The notes below the pieces were generated by a model. That model was not told the origin of the DNA. It saw nothing but the letters and a program-made list of their open reading frames with translations, and did not search any database. A program made the translations under genes and the position numbers. DNA of 64,000 nt, from contig CAJGCP010000009.1 in NCBI GenBank assembly GCA_904501885.1, positions 10,761 to 74,760 on the forward strand. The letters are read 5' to 3'. Shown here in pieces: positions 9,335 through 23,035 of this stretch (its first letter is position 1; each line of letters starts with the position of its first letter). This stretch comes from an uncultured Acetatifactor sp. (GTDB lineage: Bacteria; Bacillota; Clostridia; Lachnospirales; Lachnospiraceae).

Positions 9335-12300
9335 TTAGTTTGTAGTTTTAAATACCAGATTATCAATATACAGTTTATTGCTGATATCCTCTGTTACACC
9401 GTCAGCAAGAGTTTCGCTTTTATCTAGGATACGCACATGAGAAATGATACCCATCATGTTTTCTTCATTATAGAGTGCAGGTGCTCCTGCTTCAATCAAT
9501 TGGTCATTTACATACCAATCAAAGGTTCTTGCCTGTCTGTCAATGACACATTTCAGATGTACCATTTCGCCCTTCGTGTAGTTTGCGCTACCACCATACG
9601 CTCCGGTACTTGCCGTATTCACACGACCAATTACATTGTCCTTAATGTTGAATTTCGCCAGACAGTAGTAGTTAACAGTACCTACACTAATATCGTAACC
9701 TCTGGTCTTTTCACCGTCACCTTTGATTGCAACATCCATCTCGATGATTGCGTACTTATCGCCGGTTGCATTGGGGCCAATGACAATTTGTCTGTCTGCC
9801 AGCAGGTCAATGTGGAAGTTCAAATCACGGATGGTGGTGTCTGCTGTATTTTCCACATTATTTACATTGGTCATGGGCTTAAATTCAAAGCACATATCGC
9901 CGTCTGCACCGCCAAACCCTGCGCCGGCCTTGCTGACAACATTGCCATATCTCCAGTAGTTGCCACAATCCAATGCGCCCTTCCAGCCATCACCGGAAAT
10001 ATTCCTCATGCCGGTATTTTCCGCAAAACCATCAAAGGAAACCTGAGCCACCACCGTTTCCCCTGCAGGAGCCTGGGTGGGCGCCGCGGTAGGCGCCTCT
10101 GTGGGAGCCTGGGTAGGTGCAGCCGTTGCTTCCGGTGCCACAGTGGGTGCCGCGGTAGGTGCCGGAGTGGGCGCCTCATTGAGCGCCTCATCCGTTACAT
10201 AAACCTGAATATTATCTACATAGAACTTAGAATCATAGGAAGTCTTTCCGGCCTCCAAAGACTCTTTGTAAATCATGAACTCCAACTGTCTGAAGATGGG
10301 GGTTTCTGTCGCACCGCTAAACTGTGCCAGCACGTTGGATTCCACCATCTGTCCATCGAGATAATAGGTATATCTCTTGGTCTCTCTGTCGAGTACCCAC
10401 TTGAAATGAACAAATTCGCCCTTGCTATACGCATTCTTATCATTTGCAGTACTGATTACTGCGGAGCTGAGGTGGCGTCCCAGGTAGTTGTCGTACAGAC
10501 GGAAGTTAGTCAAAGTGAAGTAGCCTTCGCCCACCATTCGGATACCATAACCAACATTCTTGGTGTCACTACCGGTAATGGCCATATCCAGTTCCACAAC
10601 CACATATTTGTCCATGGTTACAGGATTGCCCAATGGATATTGCTTTTCTCCCAGGAAACCGATAGCAAAAGGCATATCATACACATTGCTGTCCAATGAA
10701 GTTACCGGTGTAAATTCCATACAGTAGTCAGTGGCTGCTGCATCCGCATCCACAACATTCTTAGCAACTACTTTACCCCTGTCATGGTGGAAGCTGAGTC
10801 CCAGACTTGCCTTCCAGTGATCACCGATAAAGGTATGCATCAGTTTGCCAAGTTCTGCATCGTCGAAATCCAGTTCTACAAAGTAAGGATTTTCTGTAGG
10901 TGCAGGGGTAGGAGTAGGCATATCCGGATTCAATGTAGGTGCCGGGGTTGCAGGTGCCATGGTGGGTGCCACAGGCATCTCATCTGCTTCGTACAGCTTT
11001 AAATTATCCACATAGAATCTACTGTCAAAGGATTCGTCTGTCTCCTTGGGAATCATGAATACGATTGCACCAAAGTCAGGTGTTTCGGTGAACATAGGAT
11101 TTGCTTCGCTTTCCACCAACATACCGTTCCAGAAGTAAGTTACCTTTCTGGTCTGTTTATCTACCACCATCATCAGGTGTGCAAATCCGCCCTTGGTATA
11201 ATCCACACCGGCAGTCAAGGTTCTGGAATCTACAAACCTCTGTACCTTATTGTCTGTTATTTTATATCTTGCCACAGAATAATAGGTGCTTGCGGTTCTC
11301 TGGTTCATCCATATCTGGTAGCCCTTTTCTTTGACATAATCGCCCTTGATGGCAACATCTGCCTCTGCAACAAGGTACTTGCTTCCCATTGCCTTGTCTC
11401 CCAGGTGGAACTTTCTCTCGGGATACAGGTCAATACGGAAATTCAGGTCAAATCTGTCGCCATGACGGAATTCCATCACCATATCGCCTTCTGTAGCGGT
11501 ACTATCCACCACAGTCTTGGGTACTACCTTACCGTAAGCAGTATATGCGCCTTCCGCAACTGCTGCCTTGTAGTATTCCGTAGAAGTACTATTGAAGATA
11601 GTGCCTTCTGCATAGCCATCGTAATTCTCATTTACAGGGTAGGGATGAGGGGTTGCGGTGGGTGCAGGAGTAGGTGTGGGTACAGGCACATGGGTAGGTC
11701 TGGCTGTAGGCTCTGCTCCGGGTGCTTCCACATATACCTTCAAGTTATCCACGTAAAGCTTGCTGTCCAAAGCACCGGGTGCTTCCTGTTCTACAGCGAA
11801 CCAGATTGTACCAATCTGATTTGCATTGGAATGAAGTTCATTCACATTCTGCTCTACCATCACTCCGTCCACATAGTAGCTGAAGTTCTTGGTCTTTTTA
11901 TTGATGACAATCTTGATGTTGTTAAATACGCCATCTGTGGTTGCTGTACGCAAGGTGGGATCAACCATCTTATTCGTCGAATCCACAGCACGGCCGATTG
12001 CGTTTTCTTTCAATAGCAATCTCGCAATGGCATGATAGCCCTTGGCGAGAGGCTCTGCAACAGCAATGTTATAACCGTTGGGCTTCTTATCGGCACCACC
12101 GATTGCCACATCCATCTCTACCACCAGATTGTTATCATCTGCCGCATCTCCCAGGTGCTGCCATACTGCCTCATCCAGGATGTAACGGAAGCTTCCGTCA
12201 TAGGTCAAATCAGGTCTATACTTAATTTCCATACACTTATCGGTTGCAGTTGCACCTGCATCGATAATCGTCTTCTCTACGACCGTAGCATAATTGTAAT

Positions 12301-15300
12301 AGTTGCCCTCTCCGATATGTCCCACATAAGGCTCCTCACCGGTCTGCTGAATGGTGGTTCCTACTTTAAACTTATCAAAATCAATATTAATAGGATTGGT
12401 CAACCATTCCGGCTTAGGAGTGGGAGGAGGCAGTTCCTCCTGAGGCATCATCTCCTCATATCCCGCATGGGTAAGCTGATAAATCTTCAGGTTGTCAATG
12501 AACAACTCGGCATTACATGCTTCCTCCTCCATGGGAGTACCGATGTACATCGCATGAATGTCAGGCACTCTGTCTCCGGGATGGAAGAATTCAATATCCT
12601 TCTGCAACAGGTCACCATTGAAGAAATAATCAAAGGTTCTGTTCTTTTTATCAATTACAATACGGAAGTTTATAAATTCACCGTCTACCAGTTCTCTCTT
12701 GGTGGGTCGGTGGTCGCTGGTATTATTCACTTCTCGCTGCAAACCATTGTGGTCGATACGGAAATGCGCTGCTGCATGGTAAGTGCTTCCGAAGGTTTCC
12801 ATAAACCACAGGTCATAACCGTTCTTTTTGCCTTCCATGTCCTTCACTGCGATATCCATCTCGAATACCATCAACATGTCGTCGGCAGCTTCACCCATCA
12901 ACTGGGTATCTTCTTCACTCAAGGTCAGATAAATCTGTCCATCCAGATTCTTCTTGTGCTCATAAGGGAATACCATACAACCGTAACCCTCATAGTCGGG
13001 TCTAACCCAGTTCTTGGGAATAACTTTCCATCTGTCCTTGTATGCAATGGTAATACCATTGATGAACCACTGGAATCTGTCGGTGGTAATGCTCTCGATC
13101 GGTGTCCCGATTTTGTGGTTAAAGTTTTCGTCTACAATATAATCAATAAATGTATTGTCAATATCGATGGTGTACTTCACATCAGAGCCATCCACATAGA
13201 ACTCTACTCTGCCGGGCAGTTCTGCAGGAGGATTTACAATTACCTCTGCACCGTTATAGCTGGTACCGGTGATGACGGGTACCGCATGAGTACCCTTATC
13301 CAAATTCATCTCATATGCAAAGACATCAGGGTTGAACTCCTCATAAAGTTCGCCGTCGATGAATACCTCTTTTACCATCCAATCGTTCTGCATTGCCACA
13401 GTCACGATCAGGTCGGTAAATTCCTCATCGGAGGTCACACGCACTCTGGTGGTTCCTTCGCTGACAGGATACAATCTACCCTTGCTGTCCACTTCTACGA
13501 TGGATGTATCTGCGGACTCCCAGAACAAATCAGGGGTATCTGCATTGAAGGGCTTCACTTCAGGAAGAATCGCCTTCGTGTTAGGAGGTGCCACATAACG
13601 TCCTACCTCCTGGAAGATGCCTGCTGCCATATCCTTCGTTACTACTGCTGTGGGATCAAATGTGGTCTCTTCCAAGTCCACCATCAAACGATAGTTGGTT
13701 ACAATATCCGCATACTCTTTTGCCCAGGCAGGAATCGTTGCTGCATCGGTCAAACGATAGGTTGCATCTGCGCTCTGCCAGGTCTTTGTAGGGATTGCAA
13801 CTGCCAGTGCTCTGGCAATGACAGAAGCCATTTCCGCTCTGGTCACTTCATAATGTGCATAAGTCTCTGCCAAATCTATTTCTGCAAAAACATCTGCAAT
13901 TACAGCTGCATCTTCGAAACCAAAGAACGCCTTCACCATCTGCACCAAATCGCTACGGGTTACTGCCTTCTGGGGATAATACAAACCATCTGCCTCCGCA
14001 TTGATGACACCAATGGCTGCCATCTGCTTAATTGCAGAAGGTTCCTTGGCACCTGCAAGGTCACTGAAGTTATAGTCTATCGGTCTGTCTACTACGATGC
14101 TGTAGGACTCTCTGTCAAACTTCACTTCCTTTACACGGACATTGGACTTGTTCCACCACACCTCGGAAGTGGACACCTGTCCTCTACCAATATAAGGAAT
14201 ATCACTACCGCTATGGCAGATACCAAAGTCGATTTCATCGATATATCCCTGTGCTGCCATCTCTGTCATAAATACCGCGTACATGGTCTCTGTATCCAGT
14301 GCGATATAAGGGGAGTTCTTCACCGTATCAAAAGCGCCAACCTCAGGGTTATAAGAAGACTTCACCAAGCGGTCAGCCATAGTACATGCTGCATCCAGGT
14401 AATCCTGAACGCCGGTGTATTTGTACATCATCAGCACTGCCTGAACATACTGTGCCGCGCACTGACCGGTTTCGGGAGTCATCTCAATATTTTCGCCCAT
14501 ACGGGTACCAATGTCACCCAAACCTACATTTCTCGCATAGGAACGGGCTGCCGTCCACAATCTTTCATAAGCTTCGGTTTCGTCCGGCTTCAGCATGTCT
14601 ACGGTAGCAATCAATGCCGGGAACACACCGCCCCATACACTCTCATACTCAGGGAAGGGCTTGCCCTCGGTCATATAATATCCGGTTTTGGTAGCAATCA
14701 ACTGCTTGCCGTCCTTACCTTCGTTCAAGTCCGTACCATCATTTAGGATGGGGGTATTGTAACGATGCAACTTCTGGTCGTAGATATATTCTTCCCAGGA
14801 GAGCATATTGCTCTTAACAAAGTTATAAATCTTTTCGTTGCCGTTCTGTTTGTACAGTTCGGTCCAGAACAAAGGTCCGTATGCTGTATTACACTTCAAT
14901 GAAGTTCTGGTAATCAGAGAGTTGGCACCAAAAATCTTGTAATCTTCTATGGTCGCGGTCTTGAAATCAAATCCGGTTCTGGTGACAAAATCTGCGCCGA
15001 TAACAGAGGCCAAAAATCTGTCTTTACCATAGGTACTATCCTCTGTCATAATACCGTATTGCTCGCCCACCAGTCCGGTCTCGGGGTTACCAACCGCGAT
15101 ATACTTGTCCAGCATACGTTCGCCCCAAACTGCATACTTGGGGTCGCCGGTTGCCTCTGTCAGGAAGAATGCCATCTCCATCAAGTCGTTACCGGTGGAC
15201 ATGAATGCTGCCGCATTGGCTGCCTCCATCCAAGGATCGGTATCTGTAAATTCACTGTCCCATACATCAGTCATAGGAGTGTTAAATACACCGTGACGGT

Positions 15301-16516
15301 TCATTGCCAGGTTGGACCAATCCAAAATATGCTCGTTCCACAAACCTGTAATCATTCTCTTGGTGCCTTCCGGATCTATCTTCCAGAAAAACTCCCAAGG
15401 AAGCTGATAATCCTTAGTTTCGTGATACTCGAGACCAAATTTTTCACCGGTCATAACATCAATAAACGCGTGGCCTCCGGCATAGAACACACCGTTGTCA
15501 TCCACCAATCCGGGCGTGTTGAAACGAACAGTAATCTGTTCCTTTGCAGCCTCGTAATACTTGGGATCTCCGGTCATCAAGGTCAAACCATCCAACATCT
15601 TCAGGAAATTCAATATAGAATACACATTGGATGCCACAGGTTCATCTGACTGCAGCCCCTTATTCCACTTGGTAGGTTCATAGGTATACTTATTGTAACC
15701 ATCCACAAACAATCTGGGCTGGTTTGCGCCTTCGATGTTTCTGGCATATTTCAAAGCAGTCTCTGCATGGCCTATCAGAGCCTCCAGACGTGTACCGGGC
15801 TCACGCACCACTACGTCGTGGCTCATCATGTACTCTCTGGACACCTTATCTGCCATATCCACATACCCTGCGGAAGTACCTGCAGTCTTACCCTCATTGA
15901 CACCATGATTCACATAATGTGCAATGATTGCATTTACATCATCACCGTAAGCTGCCTTTACATCGGGATAACTTTCCGCATACACCCAAGGGTCAAATAA
16001 TTTACCCTCGTCTCGGCCTTCATACAAACCATGGGTCAAATAGTGATCCACGTATCCGTCCCAATTGTCGCCATACGCCGCCTGCAAATCAGGATAGGCC
16101 TTTCTATATTCTTCTACATTCAGGATCTTATGTACCCAATCACGACCGGAAGGTAACTTCACAGTGCTTTTTTCAGCGGCGTCTTTGTCTACCCCTGTAG
16201 TCACTTCTGCCCTTCCATCAGTGACGTCCTCTGCACCTTCTGCATCCACCGCATCCGCTGCGGCTTCCTCAGCGCCTTCCGTCTGCTGGTCTTCTGAAAC
16301 AGCCTCTTCGCTGTTGTCCGCACCCACAGAACCTTCCACCTCATCCAGATAGGATTCCAACTGTTCCAGTTCCTCGCTGGTCAAATCAGATAAGTCGGAA
16401 GGAACGGAAACTCCGGACGGAATTTCTACGCCTTCAGGTACCTGACAAGCAGACAGAATCATGGACAAAGAAAGTGCTAACGCTAACATACTTGCCAGTT
16501 TCTTTGCTTTTCTCAT
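9335..16516 (-). CDS. Giant multidomain surface lipoprotein with carbohydrate-active architecture (copy 2)
   Basis: This 2393-residue paralogue of the downstream giant has the same order of parts: signal peptide with lipobox LSAC (Cys24), the same CQVPEGVEIPSGVS start of the mature protein, an acidic linker, two YxDl/HYlxHG repeats (about 122-212), a helical catalytic-like region (about 213-815), SLH-like motifs (about 815-975), a BIG2-like and a cadherin-like domain, and five LamG-like domains (about 1122-1349, 1372-1595, 1625-1842, 1875-2105, 2155-2390). The lipid anchor plus internal SLH-like motifs is an unusual pairing. The helical region has diverged from copy 1 more than the flanking parts, which suggests different substrates. 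GCAAGGAGGAG precedes the ATG. A divergent AraC gene and a GH2 enzyme nearby support a role in glycan use. The enzymatic role is inferred from architecture only. Confidence 0.8.
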   Translation of the reverse strand: MRKAKKLASMLALALSLSMILSACQVPEGVEIPSGVSVPSDLSDLTSEELEQLESYLDEVEGSVGADNSEEAVSEDQQTEGAEEAAADAVDAEGAEDVTDGRAEVTTGVDKDAAEKSTVKLPSGRDWVHKILNVEEYRKAYPDLQAAYGDNWDGYVDHYLTHGLYEGRDEGKLFDPWVYAESYPDVKAAYGDDVNAIIAHYVNHGVNEGKTAGTSAGYVDMADKVSREYMMSHDVVVREPGTRLEALIGHAETALKYARNIEGANQPRLFVDGYNKYTYEPTKWNKGLQSDEPVASNVYSILNFLKMLDGLTLMTGDPKYYEAAKEQITVRFNTPGLVDDNGVFYAGGHAFIDVMTGEKFGLEYHETKDYQLPWEFFWKIDPEGTKRMITGLWNEHILDWSNLAMNRHGVFNTPMTDVWDSEFTDTDPWMEAANAAAFMSTGNDLMEMAFFLTEATGDPKYAVWGERMLDKYIAVGNPETGLVGEQYGIMTEDSTYGKDRFLASVIGADFVTRTGFDFKTATIEDYKIFGANSLITRTSLKCNTAYGPLFWTELYKQNGNEKIYNFVKSNMLSWEEYIYDQKLHRYNTPILNDGTDLNEGKDGKQLIATKTGYYMTEGKPFPEYESVWGGVFPALIATVDMLKPDETEAYERLWTAARSYARNVGLGDIGTRMGENIEMTPETGQCAAQYVQAVLMMYKYTGVQDYLDAACTMADRLVKSSYNPEVGAFDTVKNSPYIALDTETMYAVFMTEMAAQGYIDEIDFGICHSGSDIPYIGRGQVSTSEVWWNKSNVRVKEVKFDRESYSIVVDRPIDYNFSDLAGAKEPSAIKQMAAIGVINAEADGLYYPQKAVTRSDLVQMVKAFFGFEDAAVIADVFAEIDLAETYAHYEVTRAEMASVIARALAVAIPTKTWQSADATYRLTDAATIPAWAKEYADIVTNYRLMVDLEETTFDPTAVVTKDMAAGIFQEVGRYVAPPNTKAILPEVKPFNADTPDLFWESADTSIVEVDSKGRLYPVSEGTTRVRVTSDEEFTDLIVTVAMQNDWMVKEVFIDGELYEEFNPDVFAYEMNLDKGTHAVPVITGTSYNGAEVIVNPPAELPGRVEFYVDGSDVKYTIDIDNTFIDYIVDENFNHKIGTPIESITTDRFQWFINGITIAYKDRWKVIPKNWVRPDYEGYGCMVFPYEHKKNLDGQIYLTLSEEDTQLMGEAADDMLMVFEMDIAVKDMEGKKNGYDLWFMETFGSTYHAAAHFRIDHNGLQREVNNTSDHRPTKRELVDGEFINFRIVIDKKNRTFDYFFNGDLLQKDIEFFHPGDRVPDIHAMYIGTPMEEEACNAELFIDNLKIYQLTHAGYEEMMPQEELPPPTPKPEWLTNPINIDFDKFKVGTTIQQTGEEPYVGHIGEGNYYNYATVVEKTIIDAGATATDKCMEIKYRPDLTYDGSFRYILDEAVWQHLGDAADDNNLVVEMDVAIGGADKKPNGYNIAVAEPLAKGYHAIARLLLKENAIGRAVDSTNKMVDPTLRTATTDGVFNNIKIVINKKTKNFSYYVDGVMVEQNVNELHSNANQIGTIWFAVEQEAPGALDSKLYVDNLKVYVEAPGAEPTARPTHVPVPTPTPAPTATPHPYPVNENYDGYAEGTIFNSTSTEYYKAAVAEGAYTAYGKVVPKTVVDSTATEGDMVMEFRHGDRFDLNFRIDLYPERKFHLGDKAMGSKYLVAEADVAIKGDYVKEKGYQIWMNQRTASTYYSVARYKITDNKVQRFVDSRTLTAGVDYTKGGFAHLMMVVDKQTRKVTYFWNGMLVESEANPMFTETPDFGAIVFMIPKETDESFDSRFYVDNLKLYEADEMPVAPTMAPATPAPTLNPDMPTPTPAPTENPYFVELDFDDAELGKLMHTFIGDHWKASLGLSFHHDRGKVVAKNVVDADAAATDYCMEFTPVTSLDSNVYDMPFAIGFLGEKQYPLGNPVTMDKYVVVELDMAITGSDTKNVGYGIRMVGEGYFTLTNFRLYDNYLGRHLSSAVISTANDKNAYSKGEFVHFKWVLDRETKRYTYYLDGQMVESNVLAQFSGATETPIFRQLEFMIYKESLEAGKTSYDSKFYVDNIQVYVTDEALNEAPTPAPTAAPTVAPEATAAPTQAPTEAPTAAPTQAPAGETVVAQVSFDGFAENTGMRNISGDGWKGALDCGNYWRYGNVVSKAGAGFGGADGDMCFEFKPMTNVNNVENTADTTIRDLNFHIDLLADRQIVIGPNATGDKYAIIEMDVAIKGDGEKTRGYDISVGTVNYYCLAKFNIKDNVIGRVNTASTGAYGGSANYTKGEMVHLKCVIDRQARTFDWYVNDQLIEAGAPALYNEENMMGIISHVRILDKSETLADGVTEDISNKLYIDNLVFKTTN

Positions 16517-16676
16517 CTTTCACTCCTCCTTGCATTGTATTTTGTAATTAAATCGCTATTTTGCCATTTTGTATTTTTATATTACCACATTATTTTTTTA
16601 ATGAATATGCATTTTTTTAATATCTTATTGCATTTTCTTTCATGTTTTATTACAATTGTCTTGGAGGTAGCATATT

Positions 16677-17498
16677 ATGGCAGATATCTATGAGATTTGG
16701 AAAAGAGAAAACATATTCGAAAGAGAAAGCGAAGACAATTATGCCATTGTGACACACTTGCACGACACCTTTGAATTGAACTTTATGTTGTCTGAAGGAA
16801 TCGAAGTCATGATGGAGGAGCAGACATTTGTTTCCCAGAAAGGAACACTTTTTATTTTTCCGCCATTTTCTCTTCACAAACTCCGCTCCCAAAAGACGGA
16901 ATTTCGTCGGTTTGTACTAAATTTTAATGAGTTTCAGGCAATCAAAATATGTAGCGCTCTGGAGCCCGCTCTCTCCATCCTAAAAAAACCTCATTCTCCG
17001 TTCGTCGTAATGAACGAGGCGGACACTTCTGCGTTGACCGATCTTTTCCAGCGTGCATGCGATGAAAGTCAGTCGAACACTCCCCTTAGCGACTACAAGA
17101 AAATCACTGCCTTAGGGGATATTTTGTATTTTATACTTCCCCGATTAGAAAAGGAGAACCTGCACGCCCCCATTTATAAGAATGAAATTGCAGATATATT
17201 GACCTACATTAATGATCACATCCAGGAAGACCTGACCGTAGACAGCATCGCAAAACAGTTTGCAATGAGTAGCACCACCCTTTGGCGACTAATCAAGAAG
17301 CACACCTGGTTATCTCCCAAAGAGTATATCCTGAATAAACGCCTGGTGGTGGCTTCCAATCTACTTATGTACGGCGCCTCCGTAGCAGAAGCCGCCGAAA
17401 AATCAGGATTTAATTCCTACTCCCACTTCATTCGCACCTTTACCCAGCAGAAGGGGATTTCCCCTCACAAATACGTACAAAAAATGTTGCAATCGTAA
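16677..17498 (+). CDS. AraC/XylS-family transcriptional regulator
   Basis: This 273-residue protein has an N-terminal cupin-like sensor region (about 1-150) and a C-terminal pair of helix-turn-helix motifs (about 172-270) ending in the family pattern SHFIRTFTQQKGISPHKY. The ATG follows GGAGG. It is divergent from the giant lipoprotein gene across a 160-bp AT-rich space and convergent with the GH2 beta-galactosidase. It is therefore a candidate sugar-responsive activator of the lipoprotein genes; the inducer is unknown. Confidence 0.9.
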   Translation: MADIYEIWKRENIFERESEDNYAIVTHLHDTFELNFMLSEGIEVMMEEQTFVSQKGTLFIFPPFSLHKLRSQKTEFRRFVLNFNEFQAIKICSALEPALSILKKPHSPFVVMNEADTSALTDLFQRACDESQSNTPLSDYKKITALGDILYFILPRLEKENLHAPIYKNEIADILTYINDHIQEDLTVDSIAKQFAMSSTTLWRLIKKHTWLSPKEYILNKRLVVASNLLMYGASVAEAAEKSGFNSYSHFIRTFTQQKGISPHKYVQKMLQS

Positions 17499-17502
17499 AC
17501 AA

Positions 17503-17556
17503 AACCCCCGAAACGGTTTCCTATCACACAGGTCACCGTCCGGGGGATTTTATTTT
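17503..17556. terminator. Bidirectional terminator between AraC and GH2 genes
   Basis: CCCCCG (17505-17510) and ACGGT (17513-17517) pair with ACCGT (17535-17539) and CGGGGG (17541-17546). The hairpin is flanked by an A-run on one side and T-rich sequence on the other, between two convergent genes. Confidence 0.8.
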
Positions 17557-17568
17557 ATACCGTATACA

Positions 17569-21248
<3,680 letters not shown>

Positions 21249-21271
<23 letters not shown>

Positions 21272-22070
21272 ATTCACACCACCTCAACCAAAGCATATCC
21301 CAAATTTTGTTCAAATGGGTCTTTGACAAAATGCCTGTCAAATCGGCAAACAAGATATCCTTATCTTGTAATGTCAGCGGTCTGACAAAAACATTTGCTT
21401 TGTCCGTAATCAGCTTCAAATTTTCATACACAGAGCGGCTACCGATAAAGTTCTGACAGGGACGCTCTCCTGTGATGTCAAACTTTTCTATCTCGTCCTC
21501 CGAATAACAGGAACACAAAAAGGACAAGCCATGATCAAACATCGGAGCCATTCTTACAGTTCGCGTTTTTCCATTCCGCAGCACTTCTATATTTGCCCCA
21601 TGACGATCTCTATTCAGTATTAAATAGTCTACTGCTAACATTGCATCAATATACTTTTTCCAACCTTTGTTTATGCAAAAATCATATCTGGTTTCGTCCG
21701 ACTGTCTGTTGATTTGGTAGTAACTATCCAACGCAGATTTACTTTCGCCCTGTTGCTTAAAGTCCTTAGATGCACACAGCCAGGTTTCATAAATTCTCCC
21801 CTCAATTTCTACATCCGCGTGAATTAATTGATAAGAAAGGTGTTCAATTCCCAGAATCGTCAATAGACGATCCACTATAATCTCATTTACACATTCGTGG
21901 CCTACGATACCCTTTTCGCTATCAAAATTAGATAATTTATAATAGACCTTCTCACCGGATACGACAGACTGTGCCTTCAGGAAAGTACCGGCCGTACCAC
22001 TGGAACTTCTACCATGCGCCCATTTAAGATAAGTTAAATCTTGTTTTTTCAATATTACTTTTTTATCCAT
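21249..22070 (-). CDS. Short HipA-like Ser/Thr kinase (HipT-like)
   Basis: This protein has 273 residues from the ATG at 22070 (AGGAGG 8 nt upstream; an upstream GTG lies too close to it). HipA is about 440 residues, and here its N-subdomain is missing. Visible kinase parts are a Ser/Gly-rich loop (GRSSSGTAGTFLKA, about 23-36), an ATP-Lys in YYKLS, a catalytic loop NRDRHGAN (near 175), and the metal-binding Asp in APMFDHG (near 195). HipA-type kinases phosphorylate proteins such as GltX or TrpS and cause growth arrest. The serine cluster in the loop recalls the autophosphorylated loop of HipT. The gene is first in an operon with its own promoter and palindromic operator. Confidence 0.8.
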
Positions 22071-22114
22071 GTCCGCCACCTCCTGTATGTGTATGTGTAT
22101 CTGTATGTGTAAAT

Positions 22115-22143
22115 ATTATATACTTCTATTTGACGCGCGTCAA
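22115..22143 (-). promoter_or_regulatory. Promoter of the HipA-like operon
   Basis: On the minus strand, -35 TTGACG (22138-22143) and a perfect -10 TATAAT (22115-22120) are spaced by 17 bp. The 5' leader (22081-22110) carries short TGTATG/TGTATC-type repeats before the AGGAGG. Confidence 0.75.
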
Positions 22144-22149
22144 ATAGAA
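22124..22149. promoter_or_regulatory. 26-bp perfect palindrome, likely operator
   Basis: The half-site TTCTATTTGACGC is followed at once by its exact reverse complement, with no central gap. It covers the -35 of the HipA-like operon promoter. There is no U-tract, so it is not a terminator for the upstream DeoR gene. The position is that of a repressor site, as in autoregulated toxin-antitoxin operons. Confidence 0.75.
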
Positions 22150-22150
22150 A

Positions 22151-22909
22151 TTAGTTTTCCACTATGATAACTCTGTCCATATCTTTTTCTTGAAAATACT
22201 TCTCCACCGCCCGTGCATTTGTGATTACACAATCAATCGTCTGGATTGGCACCAAATTATAAGGGGTGGATAGGGAAAACTTTGTCTCGTCACATAAAAA
22301 TACTGTTTTTCGGGACTGATGAATCGCCACCTTGCGGATTTGCGTCTCAGGAAGGCTGGGGTCAGTCAACATCCCCTTTTCGTTTACTCCGTGACAGGAA
22401 AAGAAAAAGGTATCAATATTAAATCTCTGAATGAAGTCCTCTGCAAAACTTCCAAAATGTGCCAACGAGTTGGGAAAAATCTCTCCGCCGGTGAGATAGG
22501 TCTTAATCCCTCTTTGCACCAATCGGGTCGCCAGGGTAATGCCATTGGTAATTACTGTCACCTGTTTCTTAGGATCGATAAACTCTCCCATCTGCAAAGT
22601 AGTAGTAGAAGAATCAATAAATATAATTTCATTGTCTTGAATCAATTCTGCGGCTGCGCGACAGAGTGCACGTTTCTCCTGTGCGTTCACTGTTTTTCTA
22701 TAATTTAGCGGTGCCACCGTATGTTCATGGTGTACCTTCTTGGCTCCACCATGACTTCTTACAATCAAATTTCTCTGATCCAATTCTGCCAAATCCCTTC
22801 TTATGGTGGGTAGGCTCACATATAATCTTTTTGCCAATTCCTGAGCCGAAATATACTGTTCCTCATCCAATATCCTCAAAATCTCATCATATCGTTCATC
22901 AATCAACAT
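22151..22909 (-). CDS. DeoR/GlpR-family transcriptional repressor
   Basis: This 252-residue protein has an N-terminal DeoR helix-turn-helix (about 3-58, with AKRLYVSLPTIRRDLAEL) and a C-terminal sugar-phosphate sensor domain of the ribose-5-phosphate isomerase fold (FIDSSTTTLQM, then the CDETKFS pattern). AAGGAGAG precedes the ATG. It is divergent from the glycerol-phosphate cluster and is the natural candidate for its repressor, probably released by a glycerol phosphate. The ligand is inferred from context. Confidence 0.92.
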   Translation of the reverse strand: MLIDERYDEILRILDEEQYISAQELAKRLYVSLPTIRRDLAELDQRNLIVRSHGGAKKVHHEHTVAPLNYRKTVNAQEKRALCRAAAELIQDNEIIFIDSSTTTLQMGEFIDPKKQVTVITNGITLATRLVQRGIKTYLTGGEIFPNSLAHFGSFAEDFIQRFNIDTFFFSCHGVNEKGMLTDPSLPETQIRKVAIHQSRKTVFLCDETKFSLSTPYNLVPIQTIDCVITNARAVEKYFQEKDMDRVIIVEN

Positions 22910-22925
22910 ATTTGCACTCTCCTTG

Positions 22926-22993
22926 TGATTGTTTTTGAGCGTTTATCATTCTTTTAGCCAAATATTGCTAATCATTTTTGATTGTTTTATTAT
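22926..22993 (+). promoter_or_regulatory. Promoter and repeated motif of the glycerol-phosphate cluster
   Basis: TTGCTA (22965-22970) and TATTAT (22988-22993) are 17 bp apart, 43 bp before the ATG at 23036. The 10-mer TGATTGTTTT occurs twice (22926-22935 and 22979-22988), the second copy between the hexamers. These are candidate DeoR-type operator sites in the divergent region. Confidence 0.5.
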
Positions 22994-23035
22994 AGACTGG
23001 AATTTGGAATACTGTCAATAAGGAGAGAAACAGTT

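Noticed and set aside
12032..14746. Open frame of about 900 codons on the plus strand, opposite giant lipoprotein copy 2
   Set aside because: It has Cys/His/Ile-rich composition without domains, no ribosome site, and mirrors the strongly coding minus strand; other long plus-strand frames over 2-16 kb are the same.
22124..22149. Terminator of the DeoR gene
   Set aside because: No T-run follows on the minus strand, and the sequence contains the -35 of the next promoter.
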